A stretch of 64,000 nt of DNA from positions 1 through 64,000 of the forward strand of contig NW_024881829.1 in the NCBI RefSeq assembly GCF_019059575.1, read 5' to 3'. The stretch comes from Amphibalanus amphitrite. Taxonomy: Eukaryota; Arthropoda; Thecostraca; Balanomorpha; Balanidae. A program made the position numbers and the translations under genes. The notes beneath the pieces were generated by a model. That model had not been told where the DNA came from. It saw only the letters and a program-made list of their open reading frames with translations, and did no database searches. Positions 45,980-56,645 of the stretch are shown piece by piece. Numbering within the stretch: the first letter of the stretch is position 1; each line of letters opens with the position of its first letter.

Positions 45980-47150
45980 ATTTCCTGGTTTTCTTTATAG
46001 GCCAAGGCTTGGTAAGGCCAAGCGGACAGTGGCATTGGGTCACCGGATAGCAGAGCATCGCCGCAGCACACAGACCAGACAGGACTGTGCCGACAACGCA
46101 ACCCCGTTGGAGTAACATGACCCTAATAAATGCACCGAAAATGCTCTGGTCTATCTCCATTATTTACAAAAAAAAAAAAATGAAAGAACAACTGAGATGA
46201 GGGAAAGGAGTGAGGCGTCTGTTAGGGTCCCCGTGCAATACGCCCGGTGCAGTGACTGACCTCTGCGCCGCTAGCTGGAGAGCTGGTTCACCCGGCTGAC
46301 GACCTTCTGTACCTCCTCGGCGGAGAGCGGATTGCCGTTGGTGGCCCGCCGCAGCCCGTCCCGGTAGCCGGCCGCCCCATCCGGCGACACGCCCTGGGGA
46401 GTCATAGCATAACACTCAGGCAGGTTCAACTTTCAGTCCGACACACAGAACCGTCCGACACGCCCTGGGGGCGACACATGGGCGCGCTCAGGGCTCAGGT
46501 ACAGGTCTCGCGAGATTAAGCGGTAGGTTTTGCACTTTTACATTTCCGGTTATATCTCAGAAACTAATCGATCTACGATGAAGCCATTTTACACGATCAT
46601 GGCCGGCTTGTTACCCAACAAGTCGATCGCATCTTCAACACTTAAAAGCTTAAGACGACGAAGATATAGCCTGAAGTACACTAAATTTTCTAGGTGCAAA
46701 ACCTACCGCTAAAACCCGCGAGACCTGTACCATGCACAAGGGCGCCGGGTGCAGTGTCTGTGTGTCCCTGACTGACCTGCAGCGGTGACGCTGTCACAGA
46801 AAGCACCTGTTCATTGCCCAATGGGTCCAGCCCAGTTCCGGCCGGCCGAGTACCCGCACGTACGCAGCCAGTGTTACGGTCTGTGTTCGATCTATGTTAC
46901 GGTCTGTGTTCAATCTATTTTACGCCCTGTGTAACGACCTGCGTTACGGTTTGTGTTACGGTCTGTGTTACATACCCTGTTCTGGGCGGTCTCCACCTTG
47001 ACCCTCTTAGCGTCCCAGAGTCGGTACTGGTAGAGGTGCGCGTTCTCTGCCGAGACGTCCCGCAGGTGAACGAGCAGGTTCTGTAGGCCGACCAGCGTCT
47101 CAGCTGGCACCTGAGAAGGTCAGGGGAGGGTAGGGGAGGTCAGTGGTGCC

Positions 47151-49411
47151 GTCTACGCTGCCGTCTCGAGACTGCCCAAACGGAAGCAGGAAGACCATGC
47201 CATCAAACTCAGCTCACGCCGCGCCGGGAAGACCTGCGAGTGCGGCGACACCAAGGAAGGGTTCTGCTCTCCCTTCTCCCGCCGCGAGCTACAACACGCT
47301 CTCTCCAAGCTGAAGCCCGGAAAGAGCCCCGGCCCGGACATGGTGTCCAACGACATGCTCCGACAACTGAGCCCCACCGGCGAGACGGAGCTGCTCCGGG
47401 TCCTAAACCGTAGCTGGACCGAAGGCACGGTCCCCGCCAGCTGGCGCGCCGCAGAGATAGTCGCCATTCCCAAGAAGGGCAAGTCGCCGGCCCTCCCAAG
47501 CAGCTACCGGCCAATCAGCCTCCTCAACACCATCAGCAAGCTCGCCGAGAGACTGGTGCAGAACCGGCTCCAACACTTGCTGGAGCGACACAAGAAGCTG
47601 AACCCGAACCAGGCCGGCTTCCGCAAGGGACACAGCACGAGCGACCAGCTCTTCCGAGTCACCCAATCGATCTTTGACGCCTTCGAACAACCGAAGCACC
47701 ATCGCGCCATCCTAGCCTTGCTAGACTTCGCCAAGGCCTACGATCGTGTATGGCGGGACGGCCTGTTCCACAAGATGGAGAAGATGGGCATCCCTGGCTG
47801 CGCCACGCGGTGGGTGAAGGCCCTGCTCACGGATAGGCGTGCTCGTGTCAGGTGGGGAAACGCCCGCTCATCACAGCGCGTCTTCCAAGAGGGCCTCCCG
47901 CAGGGCAGCGTGATGGCGCCGCTACTGTGGCTGATCTATTGCAATGACCTCGATGAAGACATCAACACCAACACCACCCGCTCTCTCTACGCGGACGATA
48001 CCGCCCTCCTGGCTACTGGACGTTCGCTGCATGCGTGCGCCGACCAGCTGCAACCGGATCTGGACCAAGTCGCCCGCTGGCTGGACAAGTGGAAGGTCGA
48101 GGCCAGCCCAAGCAAGTGCGTCTTCACCACCTTCTCGCTACACGCCAAGGAGGTCAACGGAAAGGTCGTCCCGACACTGACCTTCAAAGGCGACCACCTC
48201 GCGCACGAGAAGAACCCGACCTTCCTGGGGCTGACCCTGGACAGCCAGCTCACTTTCACCAACCACATCGAGGAAGTGAAGAAGAGGATGGCACAGCGCC
48301 GATGCTGTCTGACAGCTCTGGCGGGCAGGTCATACGGCAGTGACCAAGCCACGCTGCGTGCGGCCTACATCGCGTACATCCGCAGCGTGGCCGACTACGG
48401 AGCTGCCCTCTACTCCACTCACGCTGCACCCTTCGTGCGGGCCCGGCTCGAGGCAGAGCAGCACAAGTGCGCCAGAGTGATTACTGGCTGCATCCGCCTC
48501 ACAAACTCGGAGACCCTCATCACCGAGGCCGGCCTGCCACCACTCGCAGTGAGAGGCTGGGAAAAAGCAGCAATGGAGCAGGAGCGACTCGCCAGACTGC
48601 CGCCAGGAGACCCCGCCAGAGCCCTCACCGAGCGACACGTCCGCCCACGCCTCAAGCACAGGGCTCATGAGGCCTGGCAGCGAGCGCGCACTGAGGCCAG
48701 AAGACGCGGCGAACCGCCGCCGGACCCCCCGAGCGAGGACACGGCGCTGCCCTTCAAACCGTGCTTCCGGCGGGTAAGTCAGTGGATGGCCAAGGAGGCG
48801 GGTCTAGCGGACCTCCCACGGGAACCGCTGGCCCTGGTCCCGGAACAGCCGCCGTGGACCAACCCAGCAGACGCGGTCACCTTCCGCCTCTCCCTCCCGC
48901 GCGCCACCAGAAGAGACGACCCACCCGCCGTGAGGAAAGCTGCCGCCCTCGAGGCCATAGCCATGGTCAACCCGGACTGCACCATCTGGTCCGACGGCTC
49001 CGCCAAGTCCGGCACCAGGGACGGAGGCGGCGGTGCGCTGATCCAGCTGCACCGGGAGAACCGCGAAGTGGAGACATTGGTGCCGGCGGGCTCGGTCTGC
49101 AGCAGTATGCGGGCCGAACTCGCAGCGATGTTGGCGGCGTTCACCTGTCTGCTGGCACAACCGGGGGAGACCAGGAGCCGCATCAAGACATGTCTGCTGT
49201 GCACCGACTCCCTCTCCGGCCTTCAGCTACTCCAACGCGGACCAAAGGCCCAGCAGCTGGTCCTCGCCGAGCGCGTCTGGGCCGCGATGGACTCACTGAG
49301 GGAACAGAACACGGCCATCATCCTCCAGTGGGTCCCAGGCCATGCCGACATCGCCGGCAACGAGGCGGCAGACAGGCTGGCTAACCGTGCGGCGGCCGAG
49401 TGTGCCCAATC
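47151..49411 (+). pseudogene. LINE reverse transcriptase and RNase H (first part)
   Basis: Open from the truncation point. Visible in order: KPGKSPGPDM at the start of the RT core; YRPISLLNTISKLAERLVQN; FAKAYDRVW (first catalytic Asp); GLPQGSVMAPLLW; SLYADDTALLA (YADD at 47988-47999). RNase H follows with IWSDGSAKSG (Asp near 48992), SSMRAELAAM, LLCTDSLSG and GHADIAGNEAADRLAN, so all four acidic positions are kept. The N-terminal endonuclease is missing through 5' truncation, so the copy is dead. The nested element interrupts it just after RNase H; without the insert and one target copy the frame continues at 54254. Confidence 0.9.
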
Positions 49412-49519
49412 CAGGGGCGTAACTTTGTATACTTTTGGGGAGGCAGGTGCCCCCCCAACTTGAAATTTTGCCACCCCAACATTCCGTTTGCCCCCCCCCC
49501 AACCTTGGTGGGCGCCCCC

Positions 49520-51600
49520 AGGCCCGAAAGGCGCCCTCACGGGCCAGCGGCGTCATAGGAGCGCGTGCGCCATCTTTCAAGGGGGCGCCATCGCCTATGA
49601 AAATGGGATGCGTGAGAGGGGAACCTCTGAGGCCGTGGGGGCGCCTGCATGCGAAAGAGGGGCGCCCATGAAGTCCTCAGGGGCGCCTCAATGCAAAACA
49701 CGGGCGCCTGAGATGGCCACAGGGGCGCCTGCATGCGAAAGAGGGGCACCTTATTGGCCTCTGAGGGCCTTCGGGGTGCCTCTGAGATCTATAGTATAGG
49801 GGCGCCCACATGAAAAAGGGGCGCCCATTAAGGCCATAACGGCGCCCCAATACGAAACAGGGGAGACTGCATGCCAAATGGGGGCGCCTCGGAGGCCCAT
49901 AGAAAGAGGAGCTCCAGTTGAAGTCCAAAGGGGCGCCTCAATGGGAATTAGAGACGCCTGTGAGGTCTATAGGGGCGCCTCTGATGCCCATGTCGAGAGA
50001 GTCGTCAGTCGTTTGTGTAACGTTCCTCAGGGATGGTGCGCCGCTTGCGGCAAGTAAAAACTTAGCTAAATAGCGTGCCCCATTGGTTAAAAAGCGCCCC
50101 TCGAGCCAAAGTGGTGCCCCTCTGACAACACGCACGTCTTATGACATCTGTTTTGCTAATAACTAATGCCCCCGCACGCAGAGCGGCGCCCCATCCGTTT
50201 ATCAATGTGACCCTTCAGGTGGATGAAGCGCCCCTCTGGCCAATACCTTATCAGCATTGTTGCTAGAACAGCGCCCCTAGTCCGGAGACTGCCCCATTGG
50301 CTCCTGAAGGCGCCCCTCGTGCCCGTTTTGGCGCCCCTCTGCACTGAGTAATGAATTGTATGTGGCCTACCAATTCTTAAGGGCGCTCCTTGAGTCATAA
50401 TCATCGCTCCTCGGGGAGGGGGGGAGGCTAGAGGGCCTAGATGCCATAGCACGCTATAGTGTGTTATGGCATCCCTGCTGCTAAAACGGCACACTTAGCT
50501 AGGTTAGCGCCTCAACGGTTCATACAAGCGCCCCTCGAGCCGAAGTTAGCGCTCCTCTGACTTACATAATTTCCTTGCTAAGTACGACGCCCCTCGCTGG
50601 GCATGGGGTGGCGCCCCACCAGTTTACCAACGCGCCCCTTTAGCCACATGAAGCGCTCCTCTGGTCAATGCGGTCAATACCTTATTTCATCACTGCAGCT
50701 AGAGCGGCGCCCCTATTTCGGTGGCTGTTCCATCGGTTCCTGAAGGCACCCCTCGAGACAGTTTGGAGGCCATCTGCAGTGAGTATTAAAATTGATGTGG
50801 TTAAGAATGGCGCCCTCTGCACGGTGTCGCACCGATTCTAAAGGGCGCCCCTTGAGTCAATGTAATCGTCCCACAGGGCCTTGTGTGTTATGGTATCCCT
50901 GCTGTTAAAGCGCACTCTTGCTTGGCGTAGCGTCCCAACGGTTCATAGCACCCATCGAGCCAATGTTAGCGCTCCTCTGACTATACTGGTATCCTACATC
51001 ATCTTTTTTGCTAATTACGGCTCCCTTCGACCGAAAGGGCAGTGTCTCAAGTCTCAACAAATCAATGTAGAACTCTAGTTGTTATGAACAAAATAGTGCA
51101 TTTTAGTGCTATTTTGACAATATACCGGTTTTGTGACCTTGTGACCTGACCTCAGGTCACTGGAAGCTAAAACTCCCAGGTCAAGTGACAAACAGATCCC
51201 CCAAGTTATATCTGAAATTTGGTAGCGATACGTGCCATAGCTAATTACGGTCATAGCTAATTACGTGTCATTGCTAATCTTTTGCTAATTACGGCTCCCT
51301 TCGACCGAAAGGGCAGTGCCTCAAGCCTCAATAGTTAATCAACTTGCCCCTGGTGCCAGTTGAGGCGTCCCGTGGTTCACACCTTGCCATTGTTGACTTG
51401 TTGCTAGAACAGAGACCCTTATTCAGGAAGGAAGGCTTTCCCACTGGTTCTTGAAGACGTCCCTTGAGGCTCTTTTGACGCCCATCTTTAGAACGTAATG
51501 ACATTTATGTGGTCAAGAGCGATGCCCTTGGCGCTGAGTGGCGCCTCACTATTTATCAATGCGCCCCTCCAGTCTTGAAATCGCTCCTCTGGGAAATCCC
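49520..51600. repeat. Degenerate array of GGGGCGCC/GCGCCCC motifs inside the hAT-type element
   Basis: From about 49520 to 49985 GGGGCGCC recurs every 30-35 bp in + orientation (for example 49629, 49660, 49679, 49722, 49798, 49818, 49929, 49971). From about 50040 to 51600 the motif appears inverted (GCGCCCC, GCGCTCC), embedded in a looser ~60-bp consensus (CATTGGTT..., GAGCCAA...). The element's own ends (CAGGGGCG) and a GGCGCCC pair near 54166-54195 carry the same core. Confidence 0.7.
51006..51340 (+). repeat. Direct repeat flanking an ~220-bp segment within the array
   Basis: TTTTGCTAATTACGGCTCCC followed by TTCGACCGAAAGGGCAGTG occurs near 51006-51044 and 51283-51320. Between them is sequence with AGGTCA-type blocks. 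This suggests a local duplication or an insertion that duplicated its flank. Confidence 0.5.
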
Positions 51601-51960
51601 TTGTTATTTTTTTGCGGTAAAACGGCACACTTAGCTAGTTGGAGAGCCTCATCGACCAATAAAAACGCCTCTCGAGCCAATCTTGACAATACTAGGTATA
51701 GTAGGTAACCCCTTTGACTAGCCCTCATGGCCCTCATGATTCTATATTTATGTTTCATTTGCCACGATCTTGAGGCCTTTAGATGAAGTTCCCCCCCCCC
51801 CCCCCAAATCTTACTGTCCTCAGTTTCAGAGGCCAATTATGTAATCGGATATCGTAAAAGCTGAGAACTTTCATCAAGCGAAATTTAAATTATCTTCCGG
51901 GATAGCAGTGAGTCTGTGTCATGATAGCTTCCGGTTTCCGGTACCAACGCTACTTGTTCA

Positions 51961-52378
51961 AAGGGTGGCAAAATGTGGACCCGAGGACCCGGTCAAAAGA
52001 ACCGGTCTGGACCCATATGGGTCCAGACCGGTTCCTGGAAATTTTCTGGCGGGTCCAACCGGGTCCTACCATAAACCATACATAGTGGACACTACATATG
52101 ATTGCAAAATATGAAGTGAATGGAAAGAAAACATTTGCTCATGTATGTTCCTTTGCACACTGTAGCTCATAAGTATTATCAGTGGGAAAACGGCTGTTTT
52201 ACACGATGCAATTAATGATTTCTACAAACGGTTTGTATTAATTGACTTATGGCCTATGGGGAACGGGTTCAACTGGTTCCGATTCCAACTTAGACCGGGT
52301 CCGACTGGTTCCAGAAATGTCCAGCCGGGTCTGGTTCGGGTCTGGTTCCCAAAATTTTCACGTTTTGCCACCTCTAGC
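51961..52378 (+). mobile_element. Small inverted-repeat element with GGTGGCAAAA ends and a central palindrome
   Basis: The left end reads GGGTGGCAAAATGTGGACC and the right end, in reverse complement, AGGTGGCAAAACGTGAAAAT. CCGGGTC/GACCCGG-type blocks recur at both sides. The left side contains a perfect 36-bp palindrome (51999-52034). No target duplication was identified, so class is uncertain; the ends are similar in style to hAT MITEs. Confidence 0.45.
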
Positions 52379-52479
52379 AGGAGTAATTTGTATCATTTCG
52401 TGATAACTTGATATCACCTGGTGAGCCACAGACTTCTGCATATCTCGGTATACAGAGGTATATGGGTGACCTAGGCTTG

Positions 52480-53520
52480 AACGCTCTCAGCCTGGGATTA
52501 ACCCGCGCCGGGCTGGTGCTCCTAGACTTCCGCGCCGGGCGGGAGGGGGTGTCTGGTCTAACTCGGCTCCTGGGCCACGTAGCGACACGCAGTAAGCAGC
52601 ATTCGAAAGAGCGTCAAAAATAATGACGGAAACACTTCGGTCATTTCTTGGGTCAGGTCAAAGGTCAGGTCGCCAGAGGTCATCAAAGGTCAAATGTAGG
52701 CCATTTCAACAATTTTGAAAACTGCAACGGCTAACTCGGGATCAATAGAGCTACAGCGCCGCGGAAAAGTGCATTCGATAGCCCTTTTACAGACCTTTCT
52801 GACCATTGTTCTCAGATTTGACCTCAGGTCAACGGTTTAGCCTCCAGAGGGCAAAAACGGTAAAATAGCAGTTTTCACGAAAACGGTTTTTCGGCAATAA
52901 CCTTTGACTCAAGAGCGCCACGACATTACTTTTGGCAGCATCATGTTCCTCTCGTCGAGACGCGTCGAATTAACTATTTGTTGACCTTGAAAGGTCATTT
53001 TTAAAATTTGACCTCAGGTCAAGGTCATAACCTGACCGAAAAGGGTCATGTTGCATATCAGTCGATCCGTATCGTCGAGCTGAATACATCTGACGTGTTT
53101 TCATCGCTCTAGCACGCCTTTATCAAAAGTTACAGCCAAAAAACTGGTGGTGACCGTTCATGACCTGAGATGACCTTAAGGGCACACATAGGGGTCACAG
53201 GTGCATTTTTTCCGATTCAGTGTATCATGTTTACCTATGAAACGATGTTTGAGAGGGTTCTAAATACCATTCGTCCAAAAAAGGCTCATTTCAATTTTCT
53301 CCCATTGACTTATAATGGAGAGGTCGCAAACATTACCTGACCTTAGGTCACTGATATCAAAATTCCGAGATAAACATTTTGAACATACTGTTACTCTTAT
53401 CAATCGCTGAAAGTTTCAAGGCGATCGTTCAGTCGGTGTAGCTATGACGAGGATTGCAACTTTTTTTCTGAGGTGAGGTCTTTTGACGTGACCTGGTGAC
53501 CTGACCTTGAGAGCTCTGGG
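52480..53520 (+). repeat. Dispersed repeat R, uninterrupted copy
   Basis: Bases 52555-52990 align with 17340-17708 plus 19037 onward and represent the empty site for the TTAA element there. Further right (52990-53520) are repeated TGACCT/AGGTCA blocks also seen near 13380 and 51140. No coding capacity. Confidence 0.6.
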
Positions 53521-53589
53521 TCTGAAATTTGCACATGTGTAAAAAAGATGCATGAACAGGTGTGCCAAAAATGGCGGCGCGGAGTTTTG

Positions 53590-54160
53590 AGATATCTGCG
53601 AAAAACCGCAGGGGAGGTGTTCACTCCCTCCCTCCCCCCCCCCCGGCCCGGCGCGGGCGGGGGGGGGGCAATTTTTTTTATTTTTTCGATGAGGGCAAAT
53701 TTTTGCCACTGGTTTGCTTCTAGAACACGTGCGGAAAGATGCAGTATGAAGTGTGTTCTTAACTTAAAAGGGGAGGCGTAAAAACGTCCCTTGCTTCTGC
53801 GTGGGGTAAAGTTCTACAGATTTGTTTCTTTAATCTCGCTTTTTTATCAGTTGTTTTTTCTTTTCTTTTTGTCAATTCATCAGTTCGTCTCGTTTCTTTA
53901 GAATAACTACCATATGCGTTGTTTAATAAGGCGTCACTACCCTGGTCCCCAATTCCACTACCCGCCCCCGGTCTCTGGTCCCCAAATTGCTTTCAAAATG
54001 TATTTGGTTTCAAAATAATTCCGCGCTTTTGGCGCGCTATTTCAGAAAAAAAAAACTGCAACATAACGTGCCAAAACACGACGGCACAAAAAAAACGTGC
54101 TATGGTAAAAAAAAATGCTGCCGTAAACTGAAATAAGACATTTCTACATAGACAGTCACG
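53590..54160. other. Low-complexity right part of the hAT-type element
   Basis: A C-rich and then G-rich run near 53625-53670 is followed by T- and A-rich stretches. No gene is supported. Confidence 0.4.
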
Positions 54161-54253
54161 GGGAGGCGCCCCCATGCCCTTAAAAAGGCGCCCCTGACAG
54201 CGTTGCCCCCCCCCCCCCAACGAAAACCAAAAAGTTACGCCCCTGGCCCAATC

Positions 54254-54696
54254 GGAGACGCCCATCGATCTGGCCAGCGCCCGAACCGCCATACGGCAGC
54301 GCGCCAGGGAAATGCAGGCCACGCGTGCACACCGGCACCCGCACCCCCAGCCCACGCCTGGACTCCAAGACCTCCCGCGCTGGGGGCAAGTGACCGTGTC
54401 GCAGTTGCGGACCGGCTACTGCCCCCTGGCACGAGCGACACTCCACCGCCTGGAGCTCACCCCGGACCCTCTCTGCCGGGAGTGCGGTGCCGAGGACACC
54501 GTTCGCCACCTTCTCACCGAGTGCCCAGCATTCGCCACCACGAGACGCCGGCTCTGGGGGAGGACCCCTGCCATCCCGTGGCGAGGTCCTCTCCGGGCCG
54601 GCCGGCAAGATAGTCGACTACATTCGGCGGGTGGGGCGGTCCGAGCCGCCGCTCGACCAGCCCCCGTCCGACGCGCCTGCGGGCGCGTCCACGTGA
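54254..54696 (+). pseudogene. LINE ORF, C-terminal part with zinc-knuckle
   Basis: Continuation of the RT/RNase H frame after the nested element. It contains LRTGYCPLARATLHRLEL and CRECGAEDTVRHLLTEC, a C-x2-C-x7-H-x4-C knuckle. Near 54575-54600 the likely reading changes frame to one ending SDAPAGAST and a TGA at 54694-54696, so at least one further frameshift is present. Confidence 0.75.
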
Positions 54697-56338
54697 CGTG
54701 CGGCAAAGAAGAAGAAGGTCAGTGGTGTACTGGTGTCTGACATAGACCAGCGGACAGGGGGGAGGGGAGAGGAAGAGGAGTCTGGTGGCGCAGTAGGACC
54801 GTTCCGCGCTTGAAAGTGGACACATCTGAGGACCGTTCCGAGCGCGCTGACACTGCCTCTAGAACCGTTCTGCGAGCAGTCAGACATGCAGACCGGATTG
54901 ATATTTTGAAACTTTGACATAATCAACTTTAATTAATTCGACACAGGTAGCCTAACCGCATGTGTTTTTTATATCGCGGACAAAAAAGTGGGGATTGTTT
55001 GGGTTAAGCAGGGAGTCACCGATGTTAGATCCCTCTCTGGGTCCTTTCATAGGTCACGGTCCTGACCCGAGATAGCTGAGCTGTGTCGCAGCCCTGACCT
55101 CAGACAGCTGAGCTGTGCACGCAGTCGGCTTGGCCGTCAGTCGCCACATACGCTGACGCCAGTGTCCAAACAGATCCAAACAATATCCGGCCCTGTATAG
55201 CAGGATAAGCCATCAGAGGCGGGAGTGATCAATGGAGGGACGCGAAACACTAACGCCAAGGGGATGACAACTGCTGAGGAATAAAGAAACTACATGCAGG
55301 TACACTGGGAACACGTCATGCTGGAGTTGACGTGTTCCCAGCCCGTCCTGTACCATGCAGCCCGTCCCGGTGATCACTCCCGCCTCTGATGGCTTATCCT
55401 GCTATACAGGGCCGGATATTGTTTGGAGCTGTTTGGACACTGGCGTCAGCGGCTGTGGCGACTGACGGCCGAGCCGACGGCGTGCACAGCTCAGCTGTCT
55501 GAGGTCAGGGCTGCGACACAGCTCAGCTATCTCGGATCAGGACCGTGACCTCCTATGAAAGGACCCAGAGAGGGATCTAACATCGGTGACTCCCTGCTTA
55601 ACCCTAACAATCCCTATTTTTTCTCCGCGCTATAAAAAACACATGCGCGCTATAAAAAACACATCCCTACCAACCAGTCCCAAACAGTGTACCAAATTTG
55701 AGCGCAATCGGCGTGGCAGTTCGGGGTTCAAGATATATGAGCAACCCAAAATCGCTACTGCAGCAGAATAACGAACACTCTTGGCCCTTCACGTCGCACG
55801 TGTCACGACGCTCACCATGATACATCAGTTGTAGTCAATAACTCACCAAGATACATCAGTTGTAGTCAATAACGAGATGGAAGGGATAGGATTACGCAAC
55901 AAAGAGTAACGCAGGTCAATCAGCCCAGCGCGGCGGTTGCTGACTTACAAGCCTACTAAAAACGTTACAGGAATACGCTTCGCTAGCTCAATCGTAATAG
56001 AGTACAATCATTACATATATGCAATTGCTACTATTTCCTGGTTTTCTTTATAGGCCAAGGCTTGGTAACTGGTAACTCTGCTGCCCTGTAATGGGTCCGG
56101 CCCGCTGTGGCGAGTGAAGACACTCGCCCTGACTGACTGGACCACAAGCCGAGACGCTGCTGACTCTGGTGGTGAATGGTGAGCGGAAGAGGAGAAAGTT
56201 TACGCCAAAGCTGAAGCAACTCTACATTGCTGTACAGCTATTACGCTTTTCACCTGGTGGCCAGTAGAGGAACTAACTGTTACTACAACTGACCGTCAGA
56301 AGCACCCAACACACACCGTGCCGCTCCCAGTAACGTAC

Positions 56339-56460
56339 CAGGATGTAGACCCCAGTCGGGCAGCGCTCCGGCGTCCGGCGGCCGCAGCTGGTCCAGCAGT
56401 GACAGCAGCCGGCCGGCGCTGGCCTCCGGCGCCGTCAGACAGGCGTTCACGGCCACCACC
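56339..56460 (-). pseudogene. IQGAP-like exon E3 with destroyed splice acceptor (unit 13)
   Basis: The coding stretch is open, but the acceptor CAG of other copies reads CAA here (plus-strand TTG at 56461-56463), so normal splicing into this exon is not expected. Confidence 0.55.
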
Positions 56461-56645
56461 TTGACGGACAGACGTCACACGGTCAGCAGAGAGCCGACAC
56501 TCGGTCAGCGGACAGTGGCATTTGGTCACCGGATAGCAGAGCATCGCCGCAGCACACAGACCAGACAGGACTGTGCCGACAACGCAACCCCGTTGGAGTA
56601 ACATGACCCTAATAAATGCACCGAAAATGCTCTGGTCTATCTCCA

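Larger units (their letters stand above)
49404..54253 (+). mobile_element. 4.8-kb hAT-type element nested in the LINE
   Basis: Bases 49412-54245 begin CAGGGGCGTAACTTTG and end with the inverted CAGGGGCGTAACTTTT. They are flanked by the exact 8-bp repeat GCCCAATC (49404-49411; 54246-54253). These are hAT-superfamily features. No transposase is encoded. The left third is an array of GGGGCGCC motifs, and the right part holds other repeats, among them a palindromic element and a copy of dispersed repeat R. It appears to be a large composite non-autonomous element. Confidence 0.85.
47137..54727 (+). mobile_element. 5'-truncated non-LTR retrotransposon (RT + RNase H), interrupted by a hAT-type element
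   Basis: The insertion is 47149-54715, flanked by the 12-bp duplication AGGTCAGTGGTG at 47137-47148 and 54716-54727. It starts inside the reverse-transcriptase region and ends in an (AAG)n tail, as expected of target-primed insertion. About 2.7 kb is LINE sequence; the remainder is the nested element at 49412-54245. Presence of RNase H and a C-terminal zinc-knuckle points to the I, R1 or LOA groups. Confidence 0.88.
45980..56032 (-). repeat. Array unit 12 (lacks E3; split by a LINE)
   Basis: Occupies the position of unit 6 in the duplicated block but lacks E3, with the same junction as units 3 and 9. Contains E2 with TAG (46261-46393), the micro-exon (46777-46806) and E1 (46976-47103). The LINE at 47149-54715 is inserted about 45 bp beyond the E1 acceptor; the foldback arms follow from 54959. 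Confidence 0.75.

Noticed and set aside
47403-49580. Minus-strand frames across the LINE
   Set aside because: They are antisense shadows of the reverse transcriptase/RNase H ORF.
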